The translations under genes and the position numbers were made by a program. This document shows positions 1 through 7,503 of a DNA stretch of 31,957 nucleotides, one piece after another (the first letter of the stretch is position 1; each line of letters opens with the position of its first letter). The stretch is taken from the NCBI GenBank assembly GCA_029261305.1, contig JAJDBO010000128.1:1-31957 (forward strand), read 5' to 3'. The notes under the pieces were generated by a model. The model did not search any database and had not been told where the DNA came from. It saw only the letters and a list, made by a program, of their open reading frames with translations. Source of the DNA: Nitrospirales bacterium. GTDB lineage: Bacteria; Nitrospirota; Nitrospiria; Nitrospirales; UBA8639.

Positions 1-699
1 ATCGAATCCCATCACCGCGCCATAGCACTGTATCCCGAGTACACGGAAGCCCACTTCCAACTCGGCGTCACGCTTCGCGCTGCCGGACAGCCTCAGGCCA
101 GTCACACTCATATCCACGTGGCAGCAGAACAAGGGATGAGAGAGGCCCAAGAATTGTTGGGCACCATGTATGCGAACGGGAGTGGAACTGAACGAGATCT
201 CAGCCAAGCCATGAGATGGTGGTTCCAAGCTGCCTACGCTCCGCCTTATGTCGATGGGTCCGAACCCGCTCGAAACCAACTCTCAAGATTACGGGCTTGG
301 GCCTTTTCACATCCAGAACATTCAGATGACATCCACCATGTGTTATTGGGATTCAAAGCCATTCAAACCGATATTCGAAAACGTGTTCACAACGATCATC
401 TTCCATTCAATGCCAACAGTGTTGGAGTACTCATGGCACAATCTGGCCATAGAGATGAAGCCATTCCTATCCTTCTCCAAGAAGCCTTCGCGTTAAACTC
501 TGAGTCTCATGACTATTTAGAGTACCTGGTGAAACAGGAGGACATGACTGTTCATCGCCCTCGTATTCTTGATTATTTTTTGCAAACCGCAAGCGAAGGA
601 TCAGCCCCGTCCTGCCAATTTCTCCAATCCCTGTCCCGACAACATTTACCGCTCACGGTTGAATTCACCCAGCCGACACCTGAAGGGTGTTCTCGGTGA
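1..699 (+). CDS. TPR/Sel1-repeat protein, 5' end outside window
   Basis: Frame 1 is open from the first base, so the N-terminus lies outside the window; 232 residues are visible. Residues about 6-35 look like one TPR helix pair (ALYPEYTEAHFQLG), and about 40-80 look like a Sel1-type repeat (AAEQG..EAQ.LLGTMYANG.G...D...A..WW..AA). The rest is helical with no motif I recognise. Such repeats usually mediate protein-protein contacts. The stop codon overlaps the GTG start of the downstream CHASE2 regulator by 4 bp (GTGA at 696-699), so the two are probably translationally coupled and may work together, for example as a partner of the regulator's sensor part. That link is inference. The codon at 118 is an internal GTG, not the start. 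Confidence 0.75.
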   Translation: MESHHRAIALYPEYTEAHFQLGVTLRAAGQPQASHTHIHVAAEQGMREAQELLGTMYANGSGTERDLSQAMRWWFQAAYAPPYVDGSEPARNQLSRLRAWAFSHPEHSDDIHHVLLGFKAIQTDIRKRVHNDHLPFNANSVGVLMAQSGHRDEAIPILLQEAFALNSESHDYLEYLVKQEDMTVHRPRILDYFLQTASEGSAPSCQFLQSLSRQHLPLTVEFTQPTPEGCSR

Positions 700-3143
700 A
701 CCGGCTTTTTAAACAACATGGACTTGTGGCAGGGCTCACCGCGGTAACCATAACGGGCAGTATGTTGGTTGCAGGAGCATTCTTTCCAGAGTTCGTCCAA
801 CGCGTGACAGCATGGCAAGTGAACTTGATCAACACTCCCACGATGCACCCCGCCATCGTGATCATCGAAGCGACACCATTAGAAGGAGAGACATGCCAGC
901 AGGCAACCATCGATAGATCGCGCCTAGCGAATACCATCACCGCACTGAGTCAAGCCGAGGCCAAAGTCATTGCACCAATGCTTCCACTCGACGGCCCAAG
1001 TTCATCAGCCTGTGGTGGGGCATCTGCGGATGCCACACTTATTGAAGCCACCACACTCTCTAGAAGAGTCTTGTATCCCACTTCTGCATTTGAGCCGTTA
1101 AAAAATCAGGCCCTAGGCATTGGATACCTCGACCAGAGTTTTTCGCTCAACAAGCAGGCACTCCCTTTTGGCCTGGCGATCGCCAAAGAATATAACCATG
1201 ACATCACGGTCAACGCTTCCTCTAAGCCAGTTGTCCCTTCCTGGATGCAGGAACCTGTTTTTCATTACTCCTTGAACACAATTTTGGAAATGCCGTGGAT
1301 CGAACTCAAGAAGCACGTCAAAGACAAAATCGTCATTCTTGCTCTTGAGATACATGAAGCAGGTCTCATCCAGATCCAACTACTCGACGCAGCACTGACC
1401 GATTCATGGCTCTACCCCGTTGGAACCGCAGCAGAGGTATTCATCATATTTTTCATGTCCTTAAGCGCAGCCTGGATATTCTTGGCCTTTCCAAATTTGA
1501 AAGGGACCTTAACCACTCTAGCCTTGATCGGTCTATGCGTCGCCACAGCGGTTTTTCTCCAGACTCAATGGGGATGGATACTTCCTTTGAGCGGCATCGT
1601 CTTGGCATGTACTGGCTCAATAATTTCCATTGGACTCATCCAAAGTCAACTTCGCAAGGTTTCCACGGCCGCACATCTGCGCGCGTTAGAAGGCACGCTC
1701 TCTAAGCTTCGATCTGACTTAACTCTCAAAGAAACAAATGTTCTTTCACTGACGAAATCTCTGAACGAAGCGCGACTTGCCGAGCAACAATCCACAGACC
1801 GACTGAAGCAACTAGAATTGGCACAAGCAGAAGTCGAGACGACCAAACAACACATGAAAGAAGTGGAGACTGAACTTGCAACACTTCGCCAGCACTCGAC
1901 TAAAATCATTGAACCACCAACCCCTCTACCCCAAAACCTCGAATCTCTTTCCTGGGAATGCCAAACCTTTGGCATCATCACTAAGGACCCTCAGCTTCTC
2001 AAAGTCTTTTCCGACATAAAAAAAGCTGCGAAAAGTCACAACCCAATCCTCTTCCTTGGTGAGACAGGAACGGGCAAAGAAGTATTTGCAAAAGCAGCTC
2101 ATCAACTCAGCGATCAAGCAAAGCGTCCGTTCATCCCAGTCAACATGGCAGCCATTCGACCGGAACTTTTCGAAAGCGAATTGTTCGGTCATGTGAAAGG
2201 TGCGTTCACAGGAGCAATCGGGGGCAAAGGCTACGTGGAAACCGCAGAGGGAGGGACTTTATTTCTGGATGAAATGGGTGAGCTGAGCCTAGACCTTCAG
2301 GCAAAGCTACTACGCCTGTTAGAAAACCACACGTTCAACAGAGTGGGAGAGGCCCATACTCGCCAAGCAAATATACGGATTCTTGTCGCCACGAATCGAG
2401 ATTTGAAACAAGAAGTTGAACTGGGTCGATTCAGGGAAGATCTATACTATCGCCTTCGAAGCATTGTCTTATACTTACCGGCGTTGCGTGAGCGTGTCCC
2501 CGAGGATCGTCGATTACTGGCGGAGCACCTTCTCAGACAACTCGCCAAACAATCCCAACACAAGGCGATCCAACTCCATCGGGAAGCCCTAGAGAAGATA
2601 CTGTCTTATCCCTGGCCTGGAAACATTCGGGAGCTAAAACAAACGCTATCGCAAGCTGTAGCATTAGCAGAAACCAACCTGCTCACCAAGGCCGACCTCC
2701 GGTTGGATGGAAACCAATCTCCCCAAAATTCATCGATAACCCGAACCCCAAAGCCTTCGCCAACAAAAAGAATACCGTCCAGAGATGACGAGGCCATCCT
2801 CGCCGCCCTAAGGCGACACCGCTTTGATATGGGTGCTACAGCTAAAGGTCTCAACTGTGACCGAAGCACAATTACTCAACGATTGAAAGGATTGGGGTAT
2901 GAAGCTTTAGTGAAAAGTCACGGAGACTTTTCTCTCGCAGCTAAGAACTTAGCCGAAGATGAGTCACTAGAAGATACCGTAGAACAAAAACTTCGTGAAT
3001 ACGAAGCCAACCTGCTTCCCCGCCGAAAACACTTTCAATCGGTAGAAGAAGCCATCGCCGACTGTCGCCGACGTTTCAAGAACCTACCTGATCGCTATTT
3101 ACCATCCGTAGAGATCCTTATTCGAAGTCGATTCTCCTCTTAA
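696..3143 (+). CDS. Membrane-bound CHASE2 sensor / sigma-54 activator
   Basis: About 815 residues. Layout: N-terminal membrane segment (about 11-30); a periplasmic part resembling a degenerate CHASE2 domain (about 50-235, with AIVIIEAT near its start and KIVILAL near its end); three close membrane segments (about 247-317); a long coiled coil (about 320-402); a sigma-54 AAA+ domain with Walker A GETGTGKE near 455, an intact GAFTGA loop near 502 and Walker B GTLFLDE near 520; a Fis-like helix-turn-helix (about 708-745); and a charged tail of about 75 residues. It should sense an extracytoplasmic signal and remodel RNA polymerase-sigma-54 at the membrane. GTG at 696 is preferred over GTG at 687 because it gives the classic 4-bp overlap with the upstream gene. 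A sigma-54 promoter lies 235 bp downstream, in front of an OmpA-type gene, which makes that gene a likely target. CHASE2 on a sigma-54 activator is unusual. Confidence 0.85.
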   Translation: MNRLFKQHGLVAGLTAVTITGSMLVAGAFFPEFVQRVTAWQVNLINTPTMHPAIVIIEATPLEGETCQQATIDRSRLANTITALSQAEAKVIAPMLPLDGPSSSACGGASADATLIEATTLSRRVLYPTSAFEPLKNQALGIGYLDQSFSLNKQALPFGLAIAKEYNHDITVNASSKPVVPSWMQEPVFHYSLNTILEMPWIELKKHVKDKIVILALEIHEAGLIQIQLLDAALTDSWLYPVGTAAEVFIIFFMSLSAAWIFLAFPNLKGTLTTLALIGLCVATAVFLQTQWGWILPLSGIVLACTGSIISIGLIQSQLRKVSTAAHLRALEGTLSKLRSDLTLKETNVLSLTKSLNEARLAEQQSTDRLKQLELAQAEVETTKQHMKEVETELATLRQHSTKIIEPPTPLPQNLESLSWECQTFGIITKDPQLLKVFSDIKKAAKSHNPILFLGETGTGKEVFAKAAHQLSDQAKRPFIPVNMAAIRPELFESELFGHVKGAFTGAIGGKGYVETAEGGTLFLDEMGELSLDLQAKLLRLLENHTFNRVGEAHTRQANIRILVATNRDLKQEVELGRFREDLYYRLRSIVLYLPALRERVPEDRRLLAEHLLRQLAKQSQHKAIQLHREALEKILSYPWPGNIRELKQTLSQAVALAETNLLTKADLRLDGNQSPQNSSITRTPKPSPTKRIPSRDDEAILAALRRHRFDMGATAKGLNCDRSTITQRLKGLGYEALVKSHGDFSLAAKNLAEDESLEDTVEQKLREYEANLLPRRKHFQSVEEAIADCRRRFKNLPDRYLPSVEILIRSRFSS

Positions 3144-3171
3144 ATACGTTCCATCATCATTAGCCCTCTCC

Positions 3172-3242
3172 TTGTCATCCTTAGCCAGCGGCGAAAGATT
3201 TCTACTACAAAGTCAGATCCTTCGTTTCACTCAGGATGACAA
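3172..3242. repeat. REP-like imperfect palindrome
   Basis: The arms TTGTCATCCT (3172-3181) and AGGATGACAA (3233-3242) are exact inverted repeats. The pairing continues imperfectly inwards (CGAAAGATTT against AGATCCTTCG). The GTCATCC...GAAGGATCT pattern resembles dispersed intergenic palindromes I recall from many environmental bacterial genomes. It sits between the stop of the CHASE2 regulator and the sigma-54 promoter. The start-to-stop frame across it has no coding character. Confidence 0.6.
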
Positions 3243-3377
3243 AAAAGATTGGCCTTCCGCTAACACCATGCGGGGATACTCGATCCCTCATCTATCCCCG
3301 CAAAGGTCCAGCACTCCTCCGTTCCCCGCATCAGCCATAAACAATTGTTTTTACAAAGATTTCGACCTCCAAAATTT

Positions 3378-3393
3378 TGGTACGGCCATTGCT
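3378..3393 (+). promoter_or_regulatory. Sigma-54 (-24/-12) promoter
   Basis: The sequence reads TGGTACG-GCCA-TTGCT, against the consensus TGGCACG-N4-TTGCW, with one mismatch. The invariant GG (3379-3380) and GC (3391-3392) are exactly 10 nt apart. Predicted transcription start is near 3404, about 100 nt before the OmpA-like start codon. It lies directly downstream of a gene for a sigma-54 activator. By-eye checks of the leaders of the other genes in the window found no comparable site. Confidence 0.75.
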
Positions 3394-3406
3394 CTATTCA
3401 TTTTAC

Positions 3407-3471
3407 GAGCTGGCGACGCTTCGCCACCTGAAACACAGAAAGGAGGATCACTCGTTATCCGTCGCCAGCTC
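3407..3471 (+). promoter_or_regulatory. Structured 5' leader with two alternative pairings
   Basis: The predicted mRNA begins near 3404. GAGCTGGCGAC (3407-3417) can pair perfectly with GTCGCCAGCTC (3461-3471). Its inner part TGGCGA (3411-3416) can instead form a tight local hairpin with TCGCCA (3421-3426) over a CGCT loop. The two folds exclude each other. The long-range loop contains a Shine-Dalgarno-like AAAGGAGG that has no start codon behind it. The true ribosome site (AAAGGAGG, about 3497-3504) lies outside. A regulatory role is inference. Confidence 0.45.
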
Positions 3472-3507
3472 ACCCATTTACAAAACTAAAATTCAAAGGA
3501 GGTCGCA

Positions 3508-4290
3508 ATGTTAAACCGTACCGATGCCATTCTCGCAGGCTTTACAACTGTTGCCGTACTCACTATTTGTTTTCTCACGTATCAGATTCTCAAAGATCCT
3601 GATCCAAAAGTGGCGAAGGTCCAACCGACCCGGTCTGTATCGACACCACTGGTCTTATCAGACGCACAAAAACGTGCTCGCTCACAACAGGTCAGAGAAC
3701 AGGCAAAAAAGCTTGATCCGACCATTGCCAGCTTTGCGAACTTGCCAGAGGACTCGCAACCAGCCAAGCCAATGCTCATTGGCACCACAACCAACACACC
3801 CCCGTTAAAGCAAGAGCTATCGGCCAATGAGGTCGAGATATCAGAGTCCATTCCTACGCTGAATACTATTCACTTTGATTTTAATAAGGGGGAATTACCA
3901 GAAGAGGCACAAGACCAACTCACCAGTCATGCCGAAATTCTGAAATCAGGGCAATGGGATGTGCTCATCCAAGGCCATACGGATGGTCGAGGCTCAACAG
4001 GATTTAATTTGAAAGTTGGGAAACAACGCGCGGATGTCGTGAAGGATTATCTCGCCACTCTGAATGTACCAAAGGCTCGTATGCATGCGGTGAGCTTGGG
4101 AGAATTTGCACTGGCCTGCGCGCAAAACACGGACGCCTGTGCCAAGACCAACCGGCGGGTGGCCTTCTCTTTAGTCAAAAGAAACCTGGAGAACCAGGGT
4201 GAGGGAAAAGCCGGAGGAGAAGAGAAATCTTCTGTTCAAACCCAAAGCACAACAGACACGAATGAAAAGGAGGAAGAAAGTCCGTCGTAA
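3508..4290 (+). CDS. OmpA-family peptidoglycan-binding protein
   Basis: 260 residues. A strong ribosome site AAAGGAGG precedes the ATG by a few bases. An N-terminal membrane segment (about 9-28) works as a signal anchor. A low-complexity linker follows to about residue 115. The OmpA C-terminal domain (about 118-230) begins IHFDFNKGELPEEAQ and contains the peptidoglycan-binding signature GHTDGRGS.GFNLKVGKQRA and NRRVAFSLV. The acidic tail after 230 is probably disordered. An internal cysteine pair (CAQNTDAC) is notable. The likely role is to tether the envelope or sense at the cell wall. Its promoter looks sigma-54 dependent, and the activator gene is immediately upstream, so the pair probably forms one regulatory unit. 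Confidence 0.85.
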   Translation: MLNRTDAILAGFTTVAVLTICFLTYQILKDPDPKVAKVQPTRSVSTPLVLSDAQKRARSQQVREQAKKLDPTIASFANLPEDSQPAKPMLIGTTTNTPPLKQELSANEVEISESIPTLNTIHFDFNKGELPEEAQDQLTSHAEILKSGQWDVLIQGHTDGRGSTGFNLKVGKQRADVVKDYLATLNVPKARMHAVSLGEFALACAQNTDACAKTNRRVAFSLVKRNLENQGEGKAGGEEKSSVQTQSTTDTNEKEEESPS

Positions 4291-4360
4291 GATAACAAGA
4301 TATGGGGGTCAGGCTATGGGATTGTCAGATTCTACGTCTGGCCCGCATTTATGAAGAGGT

Positions 4361-4633
4361 TCAGAAAAAACGATTTCGATGAATCAGGCGATCGAACAAG
4401 TTGGCTTTGCGAAAACCCTGGTGGCTCCTATCTATGTGATGCCGTTTTCCTCCACGAGTTTCAATTTCAACAGTCCCATCATCTAACACCTGGACGACTT
4501 TCCAAAACTTGTCGATTCGATAGGAATAGGTATCACCGTGTGTAGCAGGACTGATATCTTTGGCTCGAGGACTCGGTCGGGTCGAGTCTTTGAACTTTTT
4601 AACAATGATAAAATCACCAACGTGTAACTTCAC
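4361..4633 (-). CDS. Small protein of unknown function
   Basis: 90 residues from a GTG start at 4633, chosen because GAGAGGTGAG stands just upstream on the coding strand. The longer frame starting at 4711 has no ribosome site. The protein starts MKLHVGDFIIVKKF and has a VVQVLDDGTVEIETRGG strand pattern, suggesting a small beta-barrel (SH3/KOW-like) followed by a basic C-terminal helix (about 70-90). I do not recognise the family. It lies alone between two convergent or unrelated genes. A possible promoter (TTGAAA...TATACT, 19-bp spacer) lies upstream near 4710-4745. Confidence 0.5.
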   Translation of the reverse strand: MKLHVGDFIIVKKFKDSTRPSPRAKDISPATHGDTYSYRIDKFWKVVQVLDDGTVEIETRGGKRHHIDRSHQGFRKANLFDRLIHRNRFF

Positions 4634-4808
4634 GAGTATCTCACCTCTCCTCACTTCACCTATATGAATTAGATTACCCTTAGGTCCTGACCTTAATCCA
4701 ACTGCCTTCACAGTATATTGCCATATTTCCCCACAGTTTCAACTTCCACTGCCGCTAGCAGGGATATGGGAAGGAGGTCATCACCCAAGCCCATTCCAAA
4801 ATTGCGCA

Positions 4809-5399
4809 TCAGTTCAACGGAAAGGAAATCACAATCCCTCCCATGACATCACCCAATTGATAATCATCCTTTGAGCTGAGTATGTGTCCATTATGACAGT
4901 TCACACAGGCTACGGAAACCGCCTTATCCGCATAAATCGCTTTGAAAAATTTCTTATCGCCCCGTTGAATAACCCCCGTATACGGCTGGTTAGGATTTTT
5001 GGCCACTGCTTCCAAGCCCGTTTTTTCAAAGTCTGTGGTCGGCCCATTCTTTTCATAAATGGGTCGGAGAGCTGCCAATCGAAATTGCAGGCCCGTGCCC
5101 TGCTGCTTGACTTGCAAGCCAGACAATAAAAGCATTTGTGCAGGAAGAGGGAGTGTTTTGGTCTGTTTCCAATACTCTTGGGCCGTGACCACCTTATGTT
5201 TTTCCAAACGCTCGACAAAATGAGTGGCATACAACGTTCGATCGGCCTGAATCACGGAATGAATGAAGTCGGCGACGACTTTCGGAGGAAGGGTAAAAGA
5301 TTCTTGGGAGTCCTCACCGTAAGCCGGCAAGAAAGGAATAAACCCAAAGGCACACACACCGCAAAACAGAGCGCCCATGAATAGATTCGATTTGAACAT
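4809..5399 (-). CDS. Exported Tll0287-like (DUF3365) haem c protein
   Basis: 196 residues. The ATG at 5399 is chosen because AAGGAGG stands 6-7 bases upstream. The signal peptide is about 1-28 (hydrophobic run, then AYG-ED). The mature part matches the Tll0287-like family: a helix with KVVTAQEYWKQT, LPLPAQMLL, a long loop, then a single haem c motif CVNCH near residue 166 followed by GH. Members bind haem in the periplasm and are thought to be gas or redox sensors. It is transcribed in the same direction as the TetR gene 114 bp upstream, and that unit is divergent from a cytochrome P460 gene, so a role in haem-based sensing of nitrogen oxides is plausible but inferred. Confidence 0.78.
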   Translation of the reverse strand: MFKSNLFMGALFCGVCAFGFIPFLPAYGEDSQESFTLPPKVVADFIHSVIQADRTLYATHFVERLEKHKVVTAQEYWKQTKTLPLPAQMLLLSGLQVKQQGTGLQFRLAALRPIYEKNGPTTDFEKTGLEAVAKNPNQPYTGVIQRGDKKFFKAIYADKAVSVACVNCHNGHILSSKDDYQLGDVMGGIVISFPLN

Positions 5400-5513
5400 C
5401 GCCAAACCTCCTTCCATTACAGGATCTTCACTCCTCGCGTTCGATCCATCATCCTCCTTTTCACTAGGGAAACTCAATACACAATGAACAATGGTCCATA
5501 GAAGCTCAAAACT

Positions 5514-6101
5514 CTATTGTTTCTTGGGAAGCGCTTTTTCAATCAACGCCTTGGTCGCGCGTTTGGCAATTTGCGCGGCGTTGGGATTTTGAGAGACCTG
5601 GGCCGTCACGATCGCCCCTTCAAAGAGCATGGCCATTTCCTCGGCAAGGCGCTCAGGATCTTTGGCCCCGGCCTTTCCGCAAAGCTCCTGGATATAACCC
5701 TTTACCAATGTTTTAAACTCACGGCACATCTGGCGAATGGGCGTATCGGCATTTGAATACTCCCCCGCGGCATTAATAAACATGCACCCGTAAAAACTGT
5801 TCTGCTGAAACCACCCTTCGGCAACGTCAAACACCGCCAGCAATTGCCCCCGTGGAGTTTTGGCGGAGGCTTCCACCTGCCGCACGAATTCTGCACGGAA
5901 CACACCATCATGCTGGCGAAGCGCTGCCAACACTAATTCTTCCTTCGAACCAAAGTGAGCATAGAGCGTGCGCTTGGTAACCCCGGACTCAGCGGCAATC
6001 GTATCAACCCCCGTGGCATGAAACCCGTTTTTGGCAAAGAGTTTCACGGCGGTCTGAATCAGCTGATCTCGTTTAGACAGTGTTGGCCGCTTCATTCTCA
6101 T
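5514..6101 (-). CDS. TetR/AcrR family transcriptional regulator
   Basis: 195 residues, the normal family length. The N-terminal TetR helix-turn-helix spans about 10-56 (LIQTAVKLFAKNGFHATGVDTIA..SGVTKRTLYAHFGSKEEL). The C-terminal ligand domain is helical, with FYGCMFINAAGEY near 105-117, typical of the subgroup that includes NemR-like regulators. Single cysteines at about 107, 125 and 141 could be redox-active, which is inference. It is divergent from cytochrome P460 no. 1, with a perfect palindrome in between that would let it repress both directions. A purine-rich GAGGTAGGG precedes the start. Confidence 0.85.
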   Translation of the reverse strand: MRMKRPTLSKRDQLIQTAVKLFAKNGFHATGVDTIAAESGVTKRTLYAHFGSKEELVLAALRQHDGVFRAEFVRQVEASAKTPRGQLLAVFDVAEGWFQQNSFYGCMFINAAGEYSNADTPIRQMCREFKTLVKGYIQELCGKAGAKDPERLAEEMAMLFEGAIVTAQVSQNPNAAQIAKRATKALIEKALPKKQ

Positions 6102-6196
6102 TGTCGAATCACCCTACCTCACGATATTCCAGTACAACTAAATATTTTTCACAGTCTGTAACGTTAGGCCACCCCGCATGACTCTGCATGAAGTTA

Positions 6197-6212
6197 TATA
6201 CAGATCTGTATA
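6197..6212. promoter_or_regulatory. Palindromic operator between tetR and P460
   Basis: TATACAGATCTGTATA is a perfect 16-bp palindrome 42 bp before the P460 start. On the plus strand a possible -10 (TACAAT, 6211-6216) abuts it. On the minus strand TTGCTA-17-TATATA spans it. A shorter related palindrome ACAGTCTGT lies at 6151-6159, closer to the tetR start. The arrangement fits a TetR dimer blocking both promoters. Confidence 0.65.
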
Positions 6213-6254
6213 CAATTTAGCAACAACTTTTACCAACGATGGAAGGAAAAAGAC

Positions 6255-6854
6255 ATGAAATACCAAACAATCATGACCACGCTATTGATGATCAGTATGA
6301 CCAGTTGGGCAGGAGGGGCCATGGCGAATGAGGACCAGGCCTTTGCACCCAATGTTGATCCAGTATCCGGTGCCATCAGCGTTCCCGAAGACTATACATT
6401 GTGGCCCACTCTCGGCACTTGGAGCCATACCAAAGCCGAGGGAGGCGCCGCCAACATTTACGAATATCATGTGGTCTACACGCAGCCTGAAACCATCAAG
6501 TACTACCAAAAGAAACGCCGGTTTCCCGACGGGGCAGTACTGGTGAAAGAGCTCCTTCATGCGGAAACCATGTCCATGACCACAGGACCGGCCGTCGGAC
6601 ATGCCACCACGATCAAAGGCTTCTTTGTTCTGGTGCGAGATACGAAGGGGCGATTCAAAAGTTCGCCATTGTGGGGCGATGGTTGGGGGTGGTCGTTTTT
6701 TAACGCGGATGATCGCGTCGAAACGATTTCCACAGATTATAAGGTCGATTGCATACCCTGCCATGTGCCAGCCAAGGACTTAGCACCACGGAATGCCAAA
6801 AAAGATGACAAGTGGATTTACACATTAGGTTACCCAGTGCTTCAGAAAAAATAG
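6255..6854 (+). CDS. Cytochrome P460 family protein (copy 1)
   Basis: 199 residues; GGAAGG stands just upstream of the ATG. The signal peptide is about 1-24 (ending GGAMA). The mature protein has the P460 fold signature: a Trp-rich first strand, YEYHVVYTQPETIKYY, RFPDGAVLVKEL near 95-106, a long glycine- and Trp-rich strand, then the haem motif CIPCH near 173 and WIYTLGYPVL at the end. P460 proteins carry a haem c with an extra lysine cross-link and oxidise hydroxylamine and/or NO; the close relatives cytochrome c'-beta only bind NO. Which of the two this is cannot be decided by eye; the Lys in VKEL is a candidate to examine. A SnoaL-like gene follows. Confidence 0.85.
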   Translation: MKYQTIMTTLLMISMTSWAGGAMANEDQAFAPNVDPVSGAISVPEDYTLWPTLGTWSHTKAEGGAANIYEYHVVYTQPETIKYYQKKRRFPDGAVLVKELLHAETMSMTTGPAVGHATTIKGFFVLVRDTKGRFKSSPLWGDGWGWSFFNADDRVETISTDYKVDCIPCHVPAKDLAPRNAKKDDKWIYTLGYPVLQKK

Positions 6855-6907
6855 GGATAACCTGAAATCATATCAATCAACACATGTTCATGAGAAAGGG
6901 ATTTGTC

Positions 6908-7303
6908 ATGTCAAAAAGTTTAAAAGATCTTCACTCAGAGGTTATCGAGTATTTGAAACAAGGAAAGTTTGCGGAAGGCATTGAAGAATTTTATGCAGAA
7001 GATGCCACGGCACAAGAAAACACCAGTGCTCCAACCGTCGGTCGAGCCACGATGGTCAAAAATGAGCGCGAATTTCTGACAAAGGTCACGGCCTATCACG
7101 GCATAGAAATCTTATCGACGGGAATCGACGATCAAGGAGGAGGGAACGGAGTGGTGTTATACGAGGCGATCATGCAATTGGATCAGGCCGACAAAGGTCA
7201 TGTCGCGGTGAATCAAGTCGTCGTGGAACGTTGGAAAGACGGAAAAATTGCACACATCCGTTTTTATGGAAATTTCGATCCTGGTTCCGTCGCTAAGGAG
7301 TAG
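6908..7303 (+). CDS. SnoaL-like (NTF2 fold) protein
   Basis: 131 residues from ATG 6908, preceded by GAAAGGG. The upstream in-frame ATG at 6884 lacks a ribosome site. The pattern fits a small cone-shaped NTF2/SnoaL fold: helical start (LHSEVIEYLKQGKFAEGIEEFYAEDA), GRATMVKNEREFL, and beta strands ending VVERWKDGKIAHIRFYGN. It has no signal peptide, so it is cytoplasmic. Family members range from polyketide cyclases to ligand carriers, and no substrate can be named. It lies 53 bp after cytochrome P460 and before a terminator-like hairpin, so probably shares the P460 transcript. Confidence 0.75.
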   Translation: MSKSLKDLHSEVIEYLKQGKFAEGIEEFYAEDATAQENTSAPTVGRATMVKNEREFLTKVTAYHGIEILSTGIDDQGGGNGVVLYEAIMQLDQADKGHVAVNQVVVERWKDGKIAHIRFYGNFDPGSVAKE

Positions 7304-7392
7304 CTAGACCATGCCATCGATCTAATTTTAGGGTAAAAAGCAAAGATCGATAAATAACGTTCGGTGGCCTCCACAGAATAATTACGGCAGTT

Positions 7393-7415
7393 GGCCCCGC
7401 TCAAAATGCGGGGCC
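7393..7415 (+). terminator. Hairpin ending the P460-SnoaL unit
   Basis: GGCCCCGC (7393-7400) and GCGGGGCC (7408-7415) form a perfect 8-bp GC-rich stem over a TCAAAAT loop, followed by TTTAACT. The T tract is weak, but the position 90 bp after the SnoaL stop fits a transcription terminator. Confidence 0.55.
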
Positions 7416-7454
7416 TTTAACTAACTGAAATCGAGCATTGTCACGATACCTGCG

Positions 7455-7503
7455 TGGTGGGTCGAAAAGGGATCGAACCTGTGGCCTGGTGATTAAGAAT
7501 CGA
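7455..7503 (-). pseudogene. 3' half of tRNA-Lys(CUU), probable att scar
   Basis: Read on the minus strand, the piece carries an anticodon loop TTCTTAA (anticodon CTT with T33 and AA after it), a variable region AGGCC, T-stem/loop ACAGG-TTCGATC-CCTTT (one mispair), acceptor 3' strand TCGACCC, discriminator A and an encoded CCA at 7455-7457. The 5' half (acceptor, D-arm) is absent: the sequence past 7503 cannot pair with it. Tyrosine integrases use tRNA 3' halves as attachment sites and leave such a copy at the far end of the inserted element. By orientation, the inserted DNA would extend to higher coordinates. No intact partner tRNA or integrase was found in the window. The flank 7504-7681 shows no gene I can identify. 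Confidence 0.7.

Noticed and set aside
3172..3489. 105-codon plus-strand frame before the OmpA gene
   Set aside because: It runs through a palindromic repeat, a sigma-54 promoter and a structured leader, and starts at a TTG without ribosome site.
7455..7503. Functional tRNA-Lys gene
   Set aside because: The 5' acceptor strand and D arm are absent, and the anticodon stem cannot close, so only a 3' fragment remains.
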